Of a stretch of 64,000 nucleotides of DNA, positions 1-9,172 are shown piece by piece. The translations under genes and the position numbers were made by a program. Within the stretch, counting starts at the first letter, position 1; each line of letters starts with the position of its first letter. The DNA comes from Phytomonas francai. Lineage: Eukaryota; Euglenozoa; Kinetoplastea; Trypanosomatida; Trypanosomatidae. The stretch lies in assembly GCA_001766655.1 (NCBI GenBank), contig MJCC01000002.1, forward strand, positions 405,050 to 469,049, read 5' to 3'. Below the pieces are notes generated by a model. It did not search any database and was not told the origin of the DNA. It saw nothing but the letters and a program-made list of their open reading frames with translations.

Positions 1-635
1 TTCGCTACTAGGGTACGTCGTTGAAACCCAATTGTTAAATCCGATACAATCCCAAATTTCCGAAACTGGGTTGTTGCCTTTACTTCCTCAATATGTTCGG
101 CATTCGCAGGATGAAAAGCCTTGCTTTCTGTTCGCCGGCCGATATAATACTCCGCATTTTGCCCGATAAATGGTACGTTTGATAGTAAGGAAACGGAAAG
201 TGAATGAACACGAGAAGCTGGAGGAATATAGTTTCCTTTTATGGAATAGCGCCCACCCAGTGTGTTTTCAAAAGCTACAGACACCTCTGGTAGAGATGTG
301 TCAGTTGTGAAAATACCAATGCTCTTTTTGGGCTTATTTTCTTCAACATCTATACGTACGCATATGTCACCTTTTTCGCCATTCTGTGTTGGCTCGAAGT
401 TATAATTAACTGTGCGAAAAATGCCAAGATTAGACCATCGACTTCTAATCGTTTCCATCGCGGCGGTAACGGCTTGGATTGAATCGCATCTTTTTATCGC
501 TTCCAAATCGTTGGCAATTACCTTAGGATGCGTATTTACGGCACCCACCATGAGAACATGGGGTCGAATCTTCACAGCAAGCGCGGCTTTAATGTCATTT
601 TCATCAATGTTAGCTGGTGACGATTTTGCCTCCAT
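1..635 (-). CDS. SAM50: Sam50/Omp85-family outer-membrane assembly protein, 5' part (runs off the window)
   Basis: The first 211 codons are present; the rest lies before position 1. The family inserts beta-barrel proteins into the mitochondrial outer membrane. The conceptual protein starts MEAKSSPANIDENDIK. It continues with a single POTRA-like segment (about residues 26-95, containing the pattern R-W-x-N-L-G-I-F-R-T-V-N-Y), then beta-strand-rich sequence of alternating polar and hydrophobic residues with Gly and aromatic residues, as expected for the start of the barrel. One POTRA domain and no cleavable presequence fit mitochondrial Sam50 better than bacterial BamA. The ATG at 635 sits 28 nt after a good trans-splice acceptor. 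It is the most 3' gene of the array in this window. Confidence 0.8.
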   Translation of the reverse strand, partial: MEAKSSPANIDENDIKAALAVKIRPHVLMVGAVNTHPKVIANDLEAIKRCDSIQAVTAAMETIRSRWSNLGIFRTVNYNFEPTQNGEKGDICVRIDVEENKPKKSIGIFTTDTSLPEVSVAFENTLGGRYSIKGNYIPPASRVHSLSVSLLSNVPFIGQNAEYYIGRRTESKAFHPANAEHIEEVKATTQFRKFGIVSDLTIGFQRRTLVA

Positions 636-662
636 TGAGAAATAACCTTCCTAATATTATTG

Positions 663-664
663 CT
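663..664 (-). promoter_or_regulatory. Probable trans-splice acceptor AG for the Sam50 gene
   Basis: Read on the minus strand, a short pyrimidine-rich stretch (TTTTCTCCCC) ends in TTAG about 28 nt upstream of the ATG. This is the usual spliced-leader addition context in trypanosomatids. No cDNA supports it. Confidence 0.55.
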
Positions 665-703
665 AAGGGGAGAAAATGAATAATTTATGAACAAATTAAT
701 TCG

Positions 704-952
704 AAATTAAATCAAATAAAATATTAAATACTGGGATCTTTTGATGACCTAGAGAATGATTTTTTACTTGTTTCCTCCCAAAAAATAAAATTCCAAAACA
801 TAGAGTAAACTCTTGTCAATCTTATTACAAATTAAATCAAAATAAAATACTTAATGGTAAGATCTTAAACAGCTTTTGTTGACAACTTTTTGCTTGGTTA
901 CCTCAAAAAGGATAAAAAATCAGAAAATACAAAATGAAGCTTTGTAGAATGG
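704..952. repeat. Degenerate tandem duplication, period about 125 bp
   Basis: The spacer 636-996 between the Sam50 start and the flavoprotein stop holds two diverged copies of one unit, beginning near 704 and 829. Both start with AAATTAAATCAAA(A)TAAAATA. In the same order both carry GATCTT, a T-rich stretch ending CTTG(G)TT, CCTC, and an A-rich stretch. There is no reading frame in it. The spacer would form the 3' UTR of the upstream gene and the splice region of Sam50. Confidence 0.6.
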
Positions 953-996
953 TGTGCACTTCTGCTTATTGTTGCATCGAGTTTAACAAAAACGGG

Positions 997-2520
997 TTAA
1001 ACTGATACTTTTTGATATGCACGCCCTCTCTCAAAGTTCGACGGATTCCACTCCTTAAGGACAAGTTCTGGAAATACATTTGGTTTCAGTGTTGAGACAC
1101 CAAGAAGCATATTAACGCATTCCTTGAACCCTTGCGTTACAGAAGGATACGCGGTACGGAGCTCGCTCAGAGCATAGGCTGACTCCCGGTTGTGTATAGC
1201 AAGGGAAGCGAGTTCAATAATGCTGCTGGCATGAGGGGCAATTGCACGTACACCGAGCACCTGCATTTTTTCATCATTTGTAACAATCAATTTGACAAAT
1301 CCGTTGTCGTTTCCCATTGCCAAAGCACGACCGACAAATTTATAACCGTATCGTGCCATTTTATAAGAAATGTTCATCTTCTGGCATTGCTGTTCATTTA
1401 ATCCCACGGCGGCGACTTCTTGATCCAAAAACATAATAGTAGATAAGTTATCAAGGCCACCTATAAGCTGATCCTCCGGATATGGTTTATACATATGGTT
1501 TACGCAACCCTGAGCTTCGAGCTCACCCACATTCACGAGAGCTACACGTGTGGCAGCATCGCCACATGCATAAATGTGTTTGTGCGGCTTCACTCGAAGA
1601 AACTTATCCCGTTCAATTCGTCCACCATCTAGCTTGACACCAATTTTTTCCAAGTTTAATTTGGTAACACTTGGAACGCGGCCAATAGAAACCAGAGCAG
1701 CATCCACAGCGTGTTCCTTTTCTGTCCCGTTTTTCACATCCCGAAGAACATAATGGAAGCGGCCATCCTTTACTTCGCAGCCCACCATTTGGGAGTTGTG
1801 GTGAAAATTTACACCTCTTTTTTCAAGCATACTCTGCACACAGAGAGAAACATCGTCATCTTCCATAGGCAAGATGCGATTGCTTTTTTCAATTAAGCTT
1901 ACCGCGGTCATGTTGAATTTGGCAAAAATGGTCGCAAATTCGCAACCAATGACACCGGCACCAATAACAACCACACTCTTAGGAAATGGATTCAGCATAA
2001 TATCATCCGACGTAAAAACCACTTTGCCATCCGCAGAGACCATCGGATGAGGACGTGGCTGCGCACCAGTTGCTATAACAAAATGGTCTGACTCAATAAC
2101 TTCAGTTTCTCCGTTAGGAAAAGTAACACGAACCGTATTCGGAGTTTCAAATGCACCAAACCCAAAAAGAGTATTAACCTCTGAAGCCTTGAGTTGATGA
2201 AGAATTTGTGACTCACGTTTCTCAGCAGCTTCTTTCAGACAAGAAGCTACGCGGGTAAATTCAATTGGCGGCATTTTTTTTCTTAGATGAAAGACATTTT
2301 GGGAATTTTTCATGTACTGAGCGAAATTCGCCATTTCCCAAAGCGTTTTGGATTGAAGAGCGCCATTCCACAAATCTGCACCGCCAATTCTTGAATTTTC
2401 AATGAGGCAGGCCTTTTTGCCGAAGTCGGTGGCACGTAAAGCAGCAGCTATCCCTGCAGGGCCACCGCCGATAACGCAAACATTAACTTTTTTTAGAAAC
2501 CGAAGTTTGGAAGGAAACAT
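997..2520 (-). CDS. Dihydrolipoamide-dehydrogenase / soluble-transhydrogenase family flavoprotein lacking redox cysteines
   Basis: This 507-residue protein has the full two-dinucleotide-binding fold of the pyridine nucleotide-disulfide oxidoreductase family. The FAD site GGGPAG is at 18-23, the NAD(P) site GAGVIG near 186, a second FAD-contact block (YACGDAA) near 315, and a C-terminal dimerisation domain. In true lipoamide dehydrogenases the first domain carries GGxCxNxGCxPSK. Here that segment reads GGADLWNGALQSK (47-59), so both redox cysteines are missing. The C-terminal His-Glu dyad is also gone: AYPSVTQGFKE replaces the usual AHPTxSE. The WNG and YP residues recall bacterial soluble transhydrogenase (SthA), although that enzyme keeps one cysteine. 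I infer a flavoprotein that transfers hydride between nucleotides or to another acceptor rather than an E3 subunit. The first residues are basic, so mitochondrial import is possible. Confidence 0.85.
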   Translation of the reverse strand: MFPSKLRFLKKVNVCVIGGGPAGIAAALRATDFGKKACLIENSRIGGADLWNGALQSKTLWEMANFAQYMKNSQNVFHLRKKMPPIEFTRVASCLKEAAEKRESQILHQLKASEVNTLFGFGAFETPNTVRVTFPNGETEVIESDHFVIATGAQPRPHPMVSADGKVVFTSDDIMLNPFPKSVVVIGAGVIGCEFATIFAKFNMTAVSLIEKSNRILPMEDDDVSLCVQSMLEKRGVNFHHNSQMVGCEVKDGRFHYVLRDVKNGTEKEHAVDAALVSIGRVPSVTKLNLEKIGVKLDGGRIERDKFLRVKPHKHIYACGDAATRVALVNVGELEAQGCVNHMYKPYPEDQLIGGLDNLSTIMFLDQEVAAVGLNEQQCQKMNISYKMARYGYKFVGRALAMGNDNGFVKLIVTNDEKMQVLGVRAIAPHASSIIELASLAIHNRESAYALSELRTAYPSVTQGFKECVNMLLGVSTLKPNVFPELVLKEWNPSNFERGRAYQKVSV

Positions 2521-3470
2521 CTCAAATATTGAACAAATTACCTGCTAATTTATTTAATTGTATATTTCTATTCATTTTGTTAAAACAAAAAAAGGTGAAT
2601 AATTTTTTTTATGTAAAAGAGGAAAAATGTGGTAACAATGCTTCAGATTTATCCTCCCAAGAATCACTTGATAAATAAAGATCAGATGCTATAGTGATAT
2701 TCATTTTGTTATTACTATTTTTAATAAACATTTACGTTAATAATAATAAATAAAAATAAAAATAAAAATACGATTGATTTTAAAAATTGAAAATAATGAC
2801 AATAATAATAATTCAAAATTATGAACAAAAAAAATAATAACAAACATAAAAACACCGTTATTATTGATAATAATAAAAATAAATATTTATTTTTTTATTA
2901 TTATTGATAATAAATATTGTTGTTGTTATTTATATGTAATATAATCAAAATGAAAATAGTATCGTCGTTAAAATTAAAATAAATAGCAACAATAATCAAT
3001 AAAATAAATAAACAATAGTAACGGCAATAGTAATAAAAATTAGAAGATAGTTTTAGTGTAGATCATATTCTAAAAAATAAGAATAATTATTATTATATGA
3101 ATAATAACAATAATAATAATAATAATAAGTATATATATATATATATTTATTTATTTGTTTGTTTGTTCAATTTAAACATTATTATTATTTTACCAATATT
3201 ATTTATAAAAATATTATCGTAAATGTTATCAAAAATAACAGCAATGATAATGTAAATAATAATATAAACATAAATAAAGGGAATAAAATAAATATTGTTT
3301 ATGATGATAAAAACGAGCAGAACAATAATAAAAATTGTCGTTTCCTTCTTTTCCTTTATCTATTTAAGTTAATTAGTCTTTTGTAGTGCAAAAATATTTA
3401 TATATTGAAAATAATAAAATAAAATGTGCTAAAACTGAACATTATATAAGGTCTTTCTCATGCGATTTTC
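2521..3470. repeat. Very AT-rich low-complexity block
   Basis: About 900 bases are almost entirely A and T, built from imperfect AAT/ATT trinucleotide, AAAT and TA runs. A TA stretch lies near 3130-3146 and a TTTG run follows at 3148-3164. Short open frames here are composition artefacts (Asn/Ile/Lys strings). It lies between the flavoprotein start and the tRNA pair and may mark a break between transcription units. Confidence 0.8.
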
Positions 3471-4291
3471 ACTGAGAGAAAATACTACAGTTATTTTTTT
3501 TTAATCTGTAATAAAATACTTTATATCAGCCTTTTGTTGCAATACGCATAAATAAAGCAAAAGTCTTCGCTGTCAATAAGAAAAAAATTAAAATAGCTGC
3601 GAAAATAATAACAACCACCGATAAACTCATTTTTCGAAGATAGCTTTTTAATTACAATAGGGAAAAAAAACTCAGAAAGCTCCATATGAGGATAAGAGTA
3701 TAGGAAACAAATGCAGGGTATCATCGAAAATACATACCGCACCACGCACCCACTTTCGTATATATTATCACGGCGCTGAGTGGCTAAACCATAGGAAAAA
3801 AATTCCAGAATATTAAAATTCTTTATATCTCGCCAATAAATATCTGAAGACCACCCTCATACACAGATTAATAAAATACTGAAAAGTACGCAAATTAAAT
3901 TCGATATTATCTAAACGCTGAACAAGAATTAAAATTAAGGTCGGAAAAGCACTCCCACGCCCCTCGAAATAATCACCAGTGTCCCCCCCCCTAGGCATTT
4001 TGGTGTATTTCAACAATATCGAGACATGCAATCGTCAAGGCACCCTACCGCAGGGGACTTGAAACCCTAGAGCCCAGACGCAGCGTTCGCCCCCTAGCTA
4101 TTCTTCCTTTGGGAATTTCCAAAAAAAAATGTGGGGGCTCAAAATTCCCAAAAGACAACAAATCAATTGAAGCCAGCAACAAAAATAAATAAAAGTAAGC
4201 ATAAAATACCTCGACATAAATATTTTTTACACTTTTGTCTTTTTCCCGAAATCCCCCCCCCCCCCTGGTCATCGTGTAAAAGGTCAAAAAG
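3471..4291. other. Spacer with C runs before the tRNA pair
   Basis: I see no convincing gene. The stretch holds homopolymer C runs at 3983-3991 (C9) and 4253-4265 (C13). Short minus-strand frames at 3521-3745, 3813-4031 and 4045-4287 are low complexity and lack family resemblance. Confidence 0.6.
4286..4290 (-). terminator. RNA polymerase III terminator of tRNA-Leu
   Basis: A run of five T on the minus strand begins one base past the discriminator of the tRNA-Leu gene. This is the normal Pol III stop. Confidence 0.75.
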
Positions 4292-4373
4292 TGACAGGAG
4301 CGGGGTTCGAACCCGCGCCTACGAATAGAAGAGAACTTGAGTCTCCCGCCTTAGACCACTCGGCCATCCTGCC
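4292..4373 (-). tRNA. tRNA-Leu (anticodon CAA)
   Basis: This is an 82-nt class II tRNA gene without CCA. The acceptor stem GGCAGGA pairs with TCCTGTC (one G-T pair). The D arm follows the TGGCCGAGTGG pattern, which overlaps the A box. The anticodon stem GGAGA/TCTCT encloses the loop CTCAAGT with anticodon CAA. A long variable arm follows, and the T arm is GCGGG-TTCGAAC-CCCGC (B box). No intron is visible. It is transcribed away from the neighbouring tRNA-Ser, with a 72-bp gap between their 5' ends. Confidence 0.93.
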
Positions 4374-4445
4374 ATTGGCGAGGCGTTGGATAAATTTGTA
4401 GTCAGCTATATAAAACTCTACAAGAATTACTACCCGCTCACCCGT

Positions 4446-4526
4446 GTCACCATACCCAAGTGGTTACGGGGACTGACTCGAAATCAGTTGTGATCTCGCG
4501 CGCAGGTTCGAATCCTGCTGGTGACG
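4446..4526 (+). tRNA. tRNA-Ser (anticodon CGA)
   Basis: This is an 81-nt class II tRNA gene on the plus strand, the only confident plus-strand gene in the window. The acceptor GTCACCA pairs with TGGTGAC, with G as discriminator. The anticodon stem ACTGA/TCAGT encloses CTCGAAA, giving anticodon CGA (codon UCG). The variable arm is long, and the T arm GCAGG-TTCGAAT-CCTGC is perfect. It is divergent from tRNA-Leu. Confidence 0.93.
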
Positions 4527-4527
4527 G

Positions 4528-4532
4528 TTTTT
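4528..4532 (+). terminator. RNA polymerase III terminator of tRNA-Ser
   Basis: A T5 run starts two bases after the discriminator base of the tRNA-Ser gene. Confidence 0.75.
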
Positions 4533-4690
4533 CCCTATTCGTTGAGCTAACAAAAAATGAGAATGGGGCGAAAAGTCCTGTTTATGTGTTCTAGCGCATA
4601 TTCATTATCTGCAGTCTACTGAAAATTGAAGCATATTTTCCTTCCATCCCAGCTTTCAGATTTTCATGAATAGAAATAAACAAAATGGTT

Positions 4691-5650
4691 CTATGATTTT
4701 ACACTAACATCAACCTTGTTAGGGAATTTAAGTTCGTCGCATGAAGTTGTTTTTTTTATACTCTCCCGTGGTACTGGCGTAAGATCTGATGAGCGAAGGA
4801 TTTCATGTTTCCGAGCTACTATTCGAACATTATGAAGTTCTTTGTTCACCAAAGATTCTAACGCCTCCGTCTCGTTCGACTTTTGTCTAAGAATGAGTTG
4901 CAGTCTTTTGCATTCTAAATCGGCTTTACAACTAATTTCATGGATACGTGAGGACAGCTCGTCATGCTCGCCCTTTATGGCCGAGACCTCGGAACAGATC
5001 TGATCCACGTGTTGTTTAAGCCTCTGGAAGTTGCGTCTCGTCCACGCTTTGATGGTATCAAGTTCCGCTGTCGACGCCTGTAAAGACTTGTTCTGTGCAT
5101 TGCTGACCTGTTCAAGACGCTCTCCTAGATCGGCGGTTCCACCTCGCACCACATCCAACTCTTGCGATACAAAAGCAACCTTTTCGAGGGCACGCTCCAC
5201 ATGTGTAGTAATTTGTACCATGGTGTCACTTTGGACACTTTCAATTGCCTCTTTTAACGACAACGACATCGTGGCTTTGAGATCTGCTAGTTCTCGAAAC
5301 ATTTGATTCATCGTATGCTCCTGCCGTTCCACACGCTCCCGTAGCTCTCGGTTCTCTTGGCGCAACTCGATGTGTTTCTCTTCGGTGAGTCCCTGAGAAA
5401 GCTTCATCAAACGAATCAAATTCACGATTTTTTCGTCGAAGCCGTTCACGCGCTGCTCCATAGCCTCCAGCCTTTCTGTGTACTCTTGAGCTGATAGCGT
5501 ACCACCTACCAGCTGATCAATGCCCATAGCGATACCCTTGAGGTTTTCAGTTAATGTAGGGTCTCCTATTTTTTGCTGAGACGTGCTTGTGCCCTCTCCC
5601 TGCGGCACATTTGCCTTGTTACGCCATAGGTATAGATCAGTGTAATCCAT
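4691..5650 (-). CDS. Coiled-coil protein of unknown function
   Basis: The product has 319 residues and starts MDYTDLYLWRNKAN. Residues about 55-265 are charged and rich in Glu, Gln, Leu and Arg with heptad-like spacing, predicting long coiled coils with little else. The C-terminal 40 residues look disordered (Pro, Ser, Lys). I see no enzymatic motif, signal peptide or membrane segment. I do not recognise the family; a cytoskeletal or flagellar structural role would be a guess. It is the first minus-strand protein gene past the tRNA pair, so it is probably at the 3' end of its transcription unit. Confidence 0.7.
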   Translation of the reverse strand: MDYTDLYLWRNKANVPQGEGTSTSQQKIGDPTLTENLKGIAMGIDQLVGGTLSAQEYTERLEAMEQRVNGFDEKIVNLIRLMKLSQGLTEEKHIELRQENRELRERVERQEHTMNQMFRELADLKATMSLSLKEAIESVQSDTMVQITTHVERALEKVAFVSQELDVVRGGTADLGERLEQVSNAQNKSLQASTAELDTIKAWTRRNFQRLKQHVDQICSEVSAIKGEHDELSSRIHEISCKADLECKRLQLILRQKSNETEALESLVNKELHNVRIVARKHEILRSSDLTPVPRESIKKTTSCDELKFPNKVDVSVKS

Positions 5651-6113
5651 TGGGTTATAGAGGTGAACTAGATGTGCGTGTGCAGCACTGAATCTATTTA
5701 TTGCTGATGGAAATGTTAATGCTTTCTATATTCTGATCGCTATCTCCTTTTTATGGCGCTTTGCACTATATTATCAACAAGAAAAGGCATCCAATATGTG
5801 AAAAATAGATTAATTTTGTTTAGGTCCATGCTTTGTTCCCCTCTATTTATGCGTACACGAGGGACAACAGCTTTGTGGGTTTAACTTAGGATCCCATCCT
5901 AGGAACATATACTTTCTATTACTATTATTGCCGTAGCTATTACCTTTATATATAAAAAAAGGTTTTTTTCATCATTGAACAGGGTAATGCATAATCGTCG
6001 CACAAACATAACTCATGCAACAGAATACATTCTTTTCCTGTGAAATTCAATACATAAGCCTAAATAGAAATTAAAGGAAGGATTCCTTTCTTCAGTGTTC
6101 GCCCTTCTTTCCC
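5651..6113. other. Spacer, nothing recognised
   Basis: AT-rich intergenic DNA of 463 bases between the coiled-coil gene start and the DNAAF6-like stop. I see no repeat, RNA or reading frame of note. Confidence 0.6.
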
Positions 6114-6881
6114 TCAGACCAGTTTCACTTTATTAGATGCTTCTGAAGTTAGTTGCACAGTCAGCATCTTTTCTGTCGTATCCCACTTCGCATCAGCCAC
6201 TCCCTTTACAACCTGTTGCGGTAGCTCTGCCTTTAGATAATACTCTGGGGTTGACAAGACCATTTGGAGGGGCTCTACATACAGCTCAATCGACTCCGGC
6301 AGTACAGAAAGTTTTGGCATCTTGATCTTCACCACAATTCCGTCGGAAGCTGAACTGGAGCTATCACGGGTGAAATCCATGCCCAAATACACGTCTTCGG
6401 CTGTGAGACGCTGCCGGTAGAGGACATCATAGGCTGGTTCCTCTTGCCATCCCTGGCGTGCTGGTGGTGTCGTAGCAGCCCGCTTCAGCGTCTTTGTATT
6501 TCCTCCAACATCTGTCAGGGCGCAACGATCAGCAAGGGGCGCGCTTGATGAAGATTTCTGCAATGCATTAGACTCATATATCACTCGAAGCTCTTCCTGA
6601 GTCCATATTTCATTGCCAATAAACCAATTTCTATCGACTGCGGTGGCGTCCTCCTGGGCTAACTGCTTTTGTTTGCTATAGGATGGCTTAGGAAGGTGCA
6701 GTTGCTTGTCTACAACCGTCGACGGGAGAGGGATTTGTGAGGGAAGAGACGCAGCAACAGGACTGCTTTCTGCGGTATCCTGCAGGCTATAGCCTACTAT
6801 TTGACCACTGGGTCTAGTAAAGGCGTGGTTCTTGTCTAAAATCTGCGCCAAGCATTCAATATCTGTAGCTTTCATCGCCAT
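6114..6881 (-). CDS. PIH1D3/DNAAF6-like axonemal dynein assembly factor
   Basis: The product has 255 residues. Its C-terminal 110 residues align by eye with the CS-like domain of PIH1D3 (DNAAF6, Twister). Key stretches are P-A-Y-D-V-L-Y-R-Q followed by E-D-V-Y-L-G-M, then V-V-K-I-K-M-P and a closing W-x-T-x-E-K-M-L-T-V-Q-L. These proteins work with Hsp90/R2TP-type chaperones to preassemble axonemal dyneins in the cytoplasm before import into the flagellum, which fits a flagellate. The N-terminal half (1-140) is Ser/Ala/Gln-rich and probably flexible. A second ATG two codons in could also serve as start. Length is close to the human protein (about 214 residues), slightly longer at the N terminus. 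Confidence 0.8.
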   Translation of the reverse strand: MAMKATDIECLAQILDKNHAFTRPSGQIVGYSLQDTAESSPVAASLPSQIPLPSTVVDKQLHLPKPSYSKQKQLAQEDATAVDRNWFIGNEIWTQEELRVIYESNALQKSSSSAPLADRCALTDVGGNTKTLKRAATTPPARQGWQEEPAYDVLYRQRLTAEDVYLGMDFTRDSSSSASDGIVVKIKMPKLSVLPESIELYVEPLQMVLSTPEYYLKAELPQQVVKGVADAKWDTTEKMLTVQLTSEASNKVKLV

Positions 6882-7585
6882 GGGAAATAATATAAAGTAG
6901 AGAACTACAGCCGAATATTAATCTTACAAAGGTATGTTCTTCATTGAATAAAACTGAGGGGAAAAACACAGTGTTAAAAAATAAAGCAGCTATCGCTTGT
7001 ATTAGAAATGGAAAACTGCATTTGGAGCACATGCTCAATTCACCAATGGTTGGAGTAAACACACAATTCCAGGATTTGGCTAGAAGCGATGAAAAGGAAG
7101 AGTACCAACACAGAAAGGATTCCAGGGTCCTTGCGCTTTCATACAAATTACGAAATCAATATGATGCAATCGGAGGATAAAATTTAATACATACACGTAT
7201 ATAAACGCCCATTTAAAAAAAAAGAACTAAATCCCTTTTCTGTGCACGAACATTGGTTGCAATTGTGAGTATCATTGAAAGGGGGGAATAGACATGTAAA
7301 AAAAAAAAAGAGGAGCGACTAAAATAAATCACTATACCCAATTAAATACGATGTACGTTGATATTTTATTTGCTGTCTCAGGAACTAATTGCACTGGAAC
7401 ATATAGAGATACTTCTTCTATCGGTTTGATTTTTCTTTAAGTCTGCAACAAGAAAAGGAAATATACATCTCGCTGGAAATATTTTGCTCATTTATCTTCT
7501 CCCCCTCTACACAAGTAGATGCTTTCCCGGAGATGTGTCGTAACATGCGCGATTCGTTTGGTTTTCCTCAAATTTTCCTATGCAC
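6882..7585. other. Spacer, nothing recognised
   Basis: About 700 bases hold the 3' UTR region of the lipase-like gene and the 5' region of the DNAAF6-like gene. There are A runs near 7216-7225 and 7300-7309. The plus-strand frame 6944-7180 starts only with TTG and has no family resemblance. Confidence 0.55.
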
Positions 7586-9172
7586 CTACAACTTGCTTAT
7601 CACTCCATCGAAACCGTTGCTCGTTATCAAGGAGGACGCTAGAATCGCCCTCACGTCTGAGCGAGCTACTAGCGTCGCCAAAAACTGTTTTGCCTTCAAC
7701 GCTGAAAAAGCAGGCACGTTTGAAATTAAGAACGAGTCCTTGATTTCAATGCTGTTCAGCGCCTTGTGCTCTGTCGACGTGAATGGAAGCTTCATGCGCT
7801 TCGCTGGCTCCCATGTCCACCACAACCTCACTAGCTTTACTGACTCCTGGTTGACATAGTCAATTGCGATACGATCTCGTCGACGAGGCCGTACTTGATA
7901 CAGGTACTGAAGCGACCCTCGATATGCTGCGTTAACATGAGGTTTCTGGTTATCTGGATCTTCCAAGGCGCGGGTGGTATTAGAATACTCCATAAATTGC
8001 ATCAAATGCTCTGGCCATCGAAGGATCTCTTTATCGTTTCTTCTGTCACCCTTCAGGAAGTATTCCAGTACACTCTGCACGGCATGCACTTGCTGGGTGC
8101 GTTCGAGCATAACACGTATCATCGGCTCCACTTTGCTAACGTATTGTTGAAGTTCTGGTATGCCGAGCCCGACGCCGCTCAGCATGTAGTCCCGCAGGTA
8201 GCCTTGTGGTCGTATTGAGGGAATTCGGAAACGCGACGCGGAGTTCATAAAGAGACGTGTTGCAGAGACAGGTGACGCAGGAGAAGGCGTAAGGGAAGTA
8301 GCGGCAGGTGCGACTGCGCAAGGGGAAGCTACGCGGTCTCCCGATTCGGCAAGCCCCGCTACCGCGGTAGACCCTCCGGATGAGGGGAGAGCTGCTGGCT
8401 GATTTTTTAGATCTGCAGGTGTGTTACTCTTTTCATCAGGGAGCTCTACCCCCTCGGTATTTGGTGGGGAGAGCAAGGTCAAAGATAAGCTGCCGAGCTG
8501 CACCGGTGGGGTAGGAATCATCAACAAATAACCACACTGCGGTCGCAATGTGTTAATCGGATTAGGCCCACGCAGATAGGTCACAATGTTCGCATTGATG
8601 CTGTGGTACTTACTGATTTTATTGATGAACTCCTGCGCCCCTGGGGATTCAAATGTAACGGCAAATGTATTCTCCTCTACCGCACGATGGGCCGCGATAA
8701 CGGCACCCAGGCTATGCCCTGTATAACTCACGTGCCACTTATCATCTTCATAAACCATCGAAAGATCGACGCGCACCTGCTTTGAGAACTGCTCGGCTAG
8801 GTAAAACTGAATCGTCGGCTTATCAAAGTATACCCACACACCCGCGCGCAGCCCCAGTACCTCCGACGTCCCGCGCTCGGCAATGATACATCGTCGGTGA
8901 CCGTAGTGCAGATAAGCAACGGCAAAAAAACCCTCCCGGTCCAAATTGTAGCTGCCACACGTCCGAAACACCTGCCACCCATCTGGAAGAGATGCATTCT
9001 GTTGAACATTATCGTACACATGTGCAGATAGAGTAGCATAGATAACGTGTGGAACGATATGCAACGAGGGAATGTCATCAGCACTCAGAGTCGGCCGCTT
9101 CGTCGCCTCTTCTAAGGTGACTTGCTGTTGCTGCAAGTTGTCAGTTAGCGGTTTGAATAACTTGGATCCCAT
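7586..9172 (-). CDS. Alpha/beta-hydrolase, class 3 lipase-like
   Basis: The product has 528 residues from the ATG at 9172. The central region contains E-R-G-T-S (99-103) and the nucleophile elbow G-H-S-L-G (152-156, Ser154). It is followed by A-V-T-F-E-S-P-G, the pattern of lipase class 3 and related phospholipase folds. Residues about 265-330 are low complexity (Pro/Ser/Ala). The C-terminal third is basic and unassigned; I could not place the catalytic Asp and His with certainty. The frame is open upstream to a GTG at 9289 with an ATG at 9274. I prefer 9172 because a pyrimidine tract plus AG acceptor lies between 9274 and 9172. Product and substrate are unknown; lipid ester hydrolysis is inferred from the fold. 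Confidence 0.7.
   Translation of the reverse strand: MGSKLFKPLTDNLQQQQVTLEEATKRPTLSADDIPSLHIVPHVIYATLSAHVYDNVQQNASLPDGWQVFRTCGSYNLDREGFFAVAYLHYGHRRCIIAERGTSEVLGLRAGVWVYFDKPTIQFYLAEQFSKQVRVDLSMVYEDDKWHVSYTGHSLGAVIAAHRAVEENTFAVTFESPGAQEFINKISKYHSINANIVTYLRGPNPINTLRPQCGYLLMIPTPPVQLGSLSLTLLSPPNTEGVELPDEKSNTPADLKNQPAALPSSGGSTAVAGLAESGDRVASPCAVAPAATSLTPSPASPVSATRLFMNSASRFRIPSIRPQGYLRDYMLSGVGLGIPELQQYVSKVEPMIRVMLERTQQVHAVQSVLEYFLKGDRRNDKEILRWPEHLMQFMEYSNTTRALEDPDNQKPHVNAAYRGSLQYLYQVRPRRRDRIAIDYVNQESVKLVRLWWTWEPAKRMKLPFTSTEHKALNSIEIKDSFLISNVPAFSALKAKQFLATLVARSDVRAILASSLITSNGFDGVISKL

Noticed and set aside
3159..3386. Asn/Ile/Lys-rich plus frame
   Set aside because: Translation of AAT/ATA low-complexity DNA.
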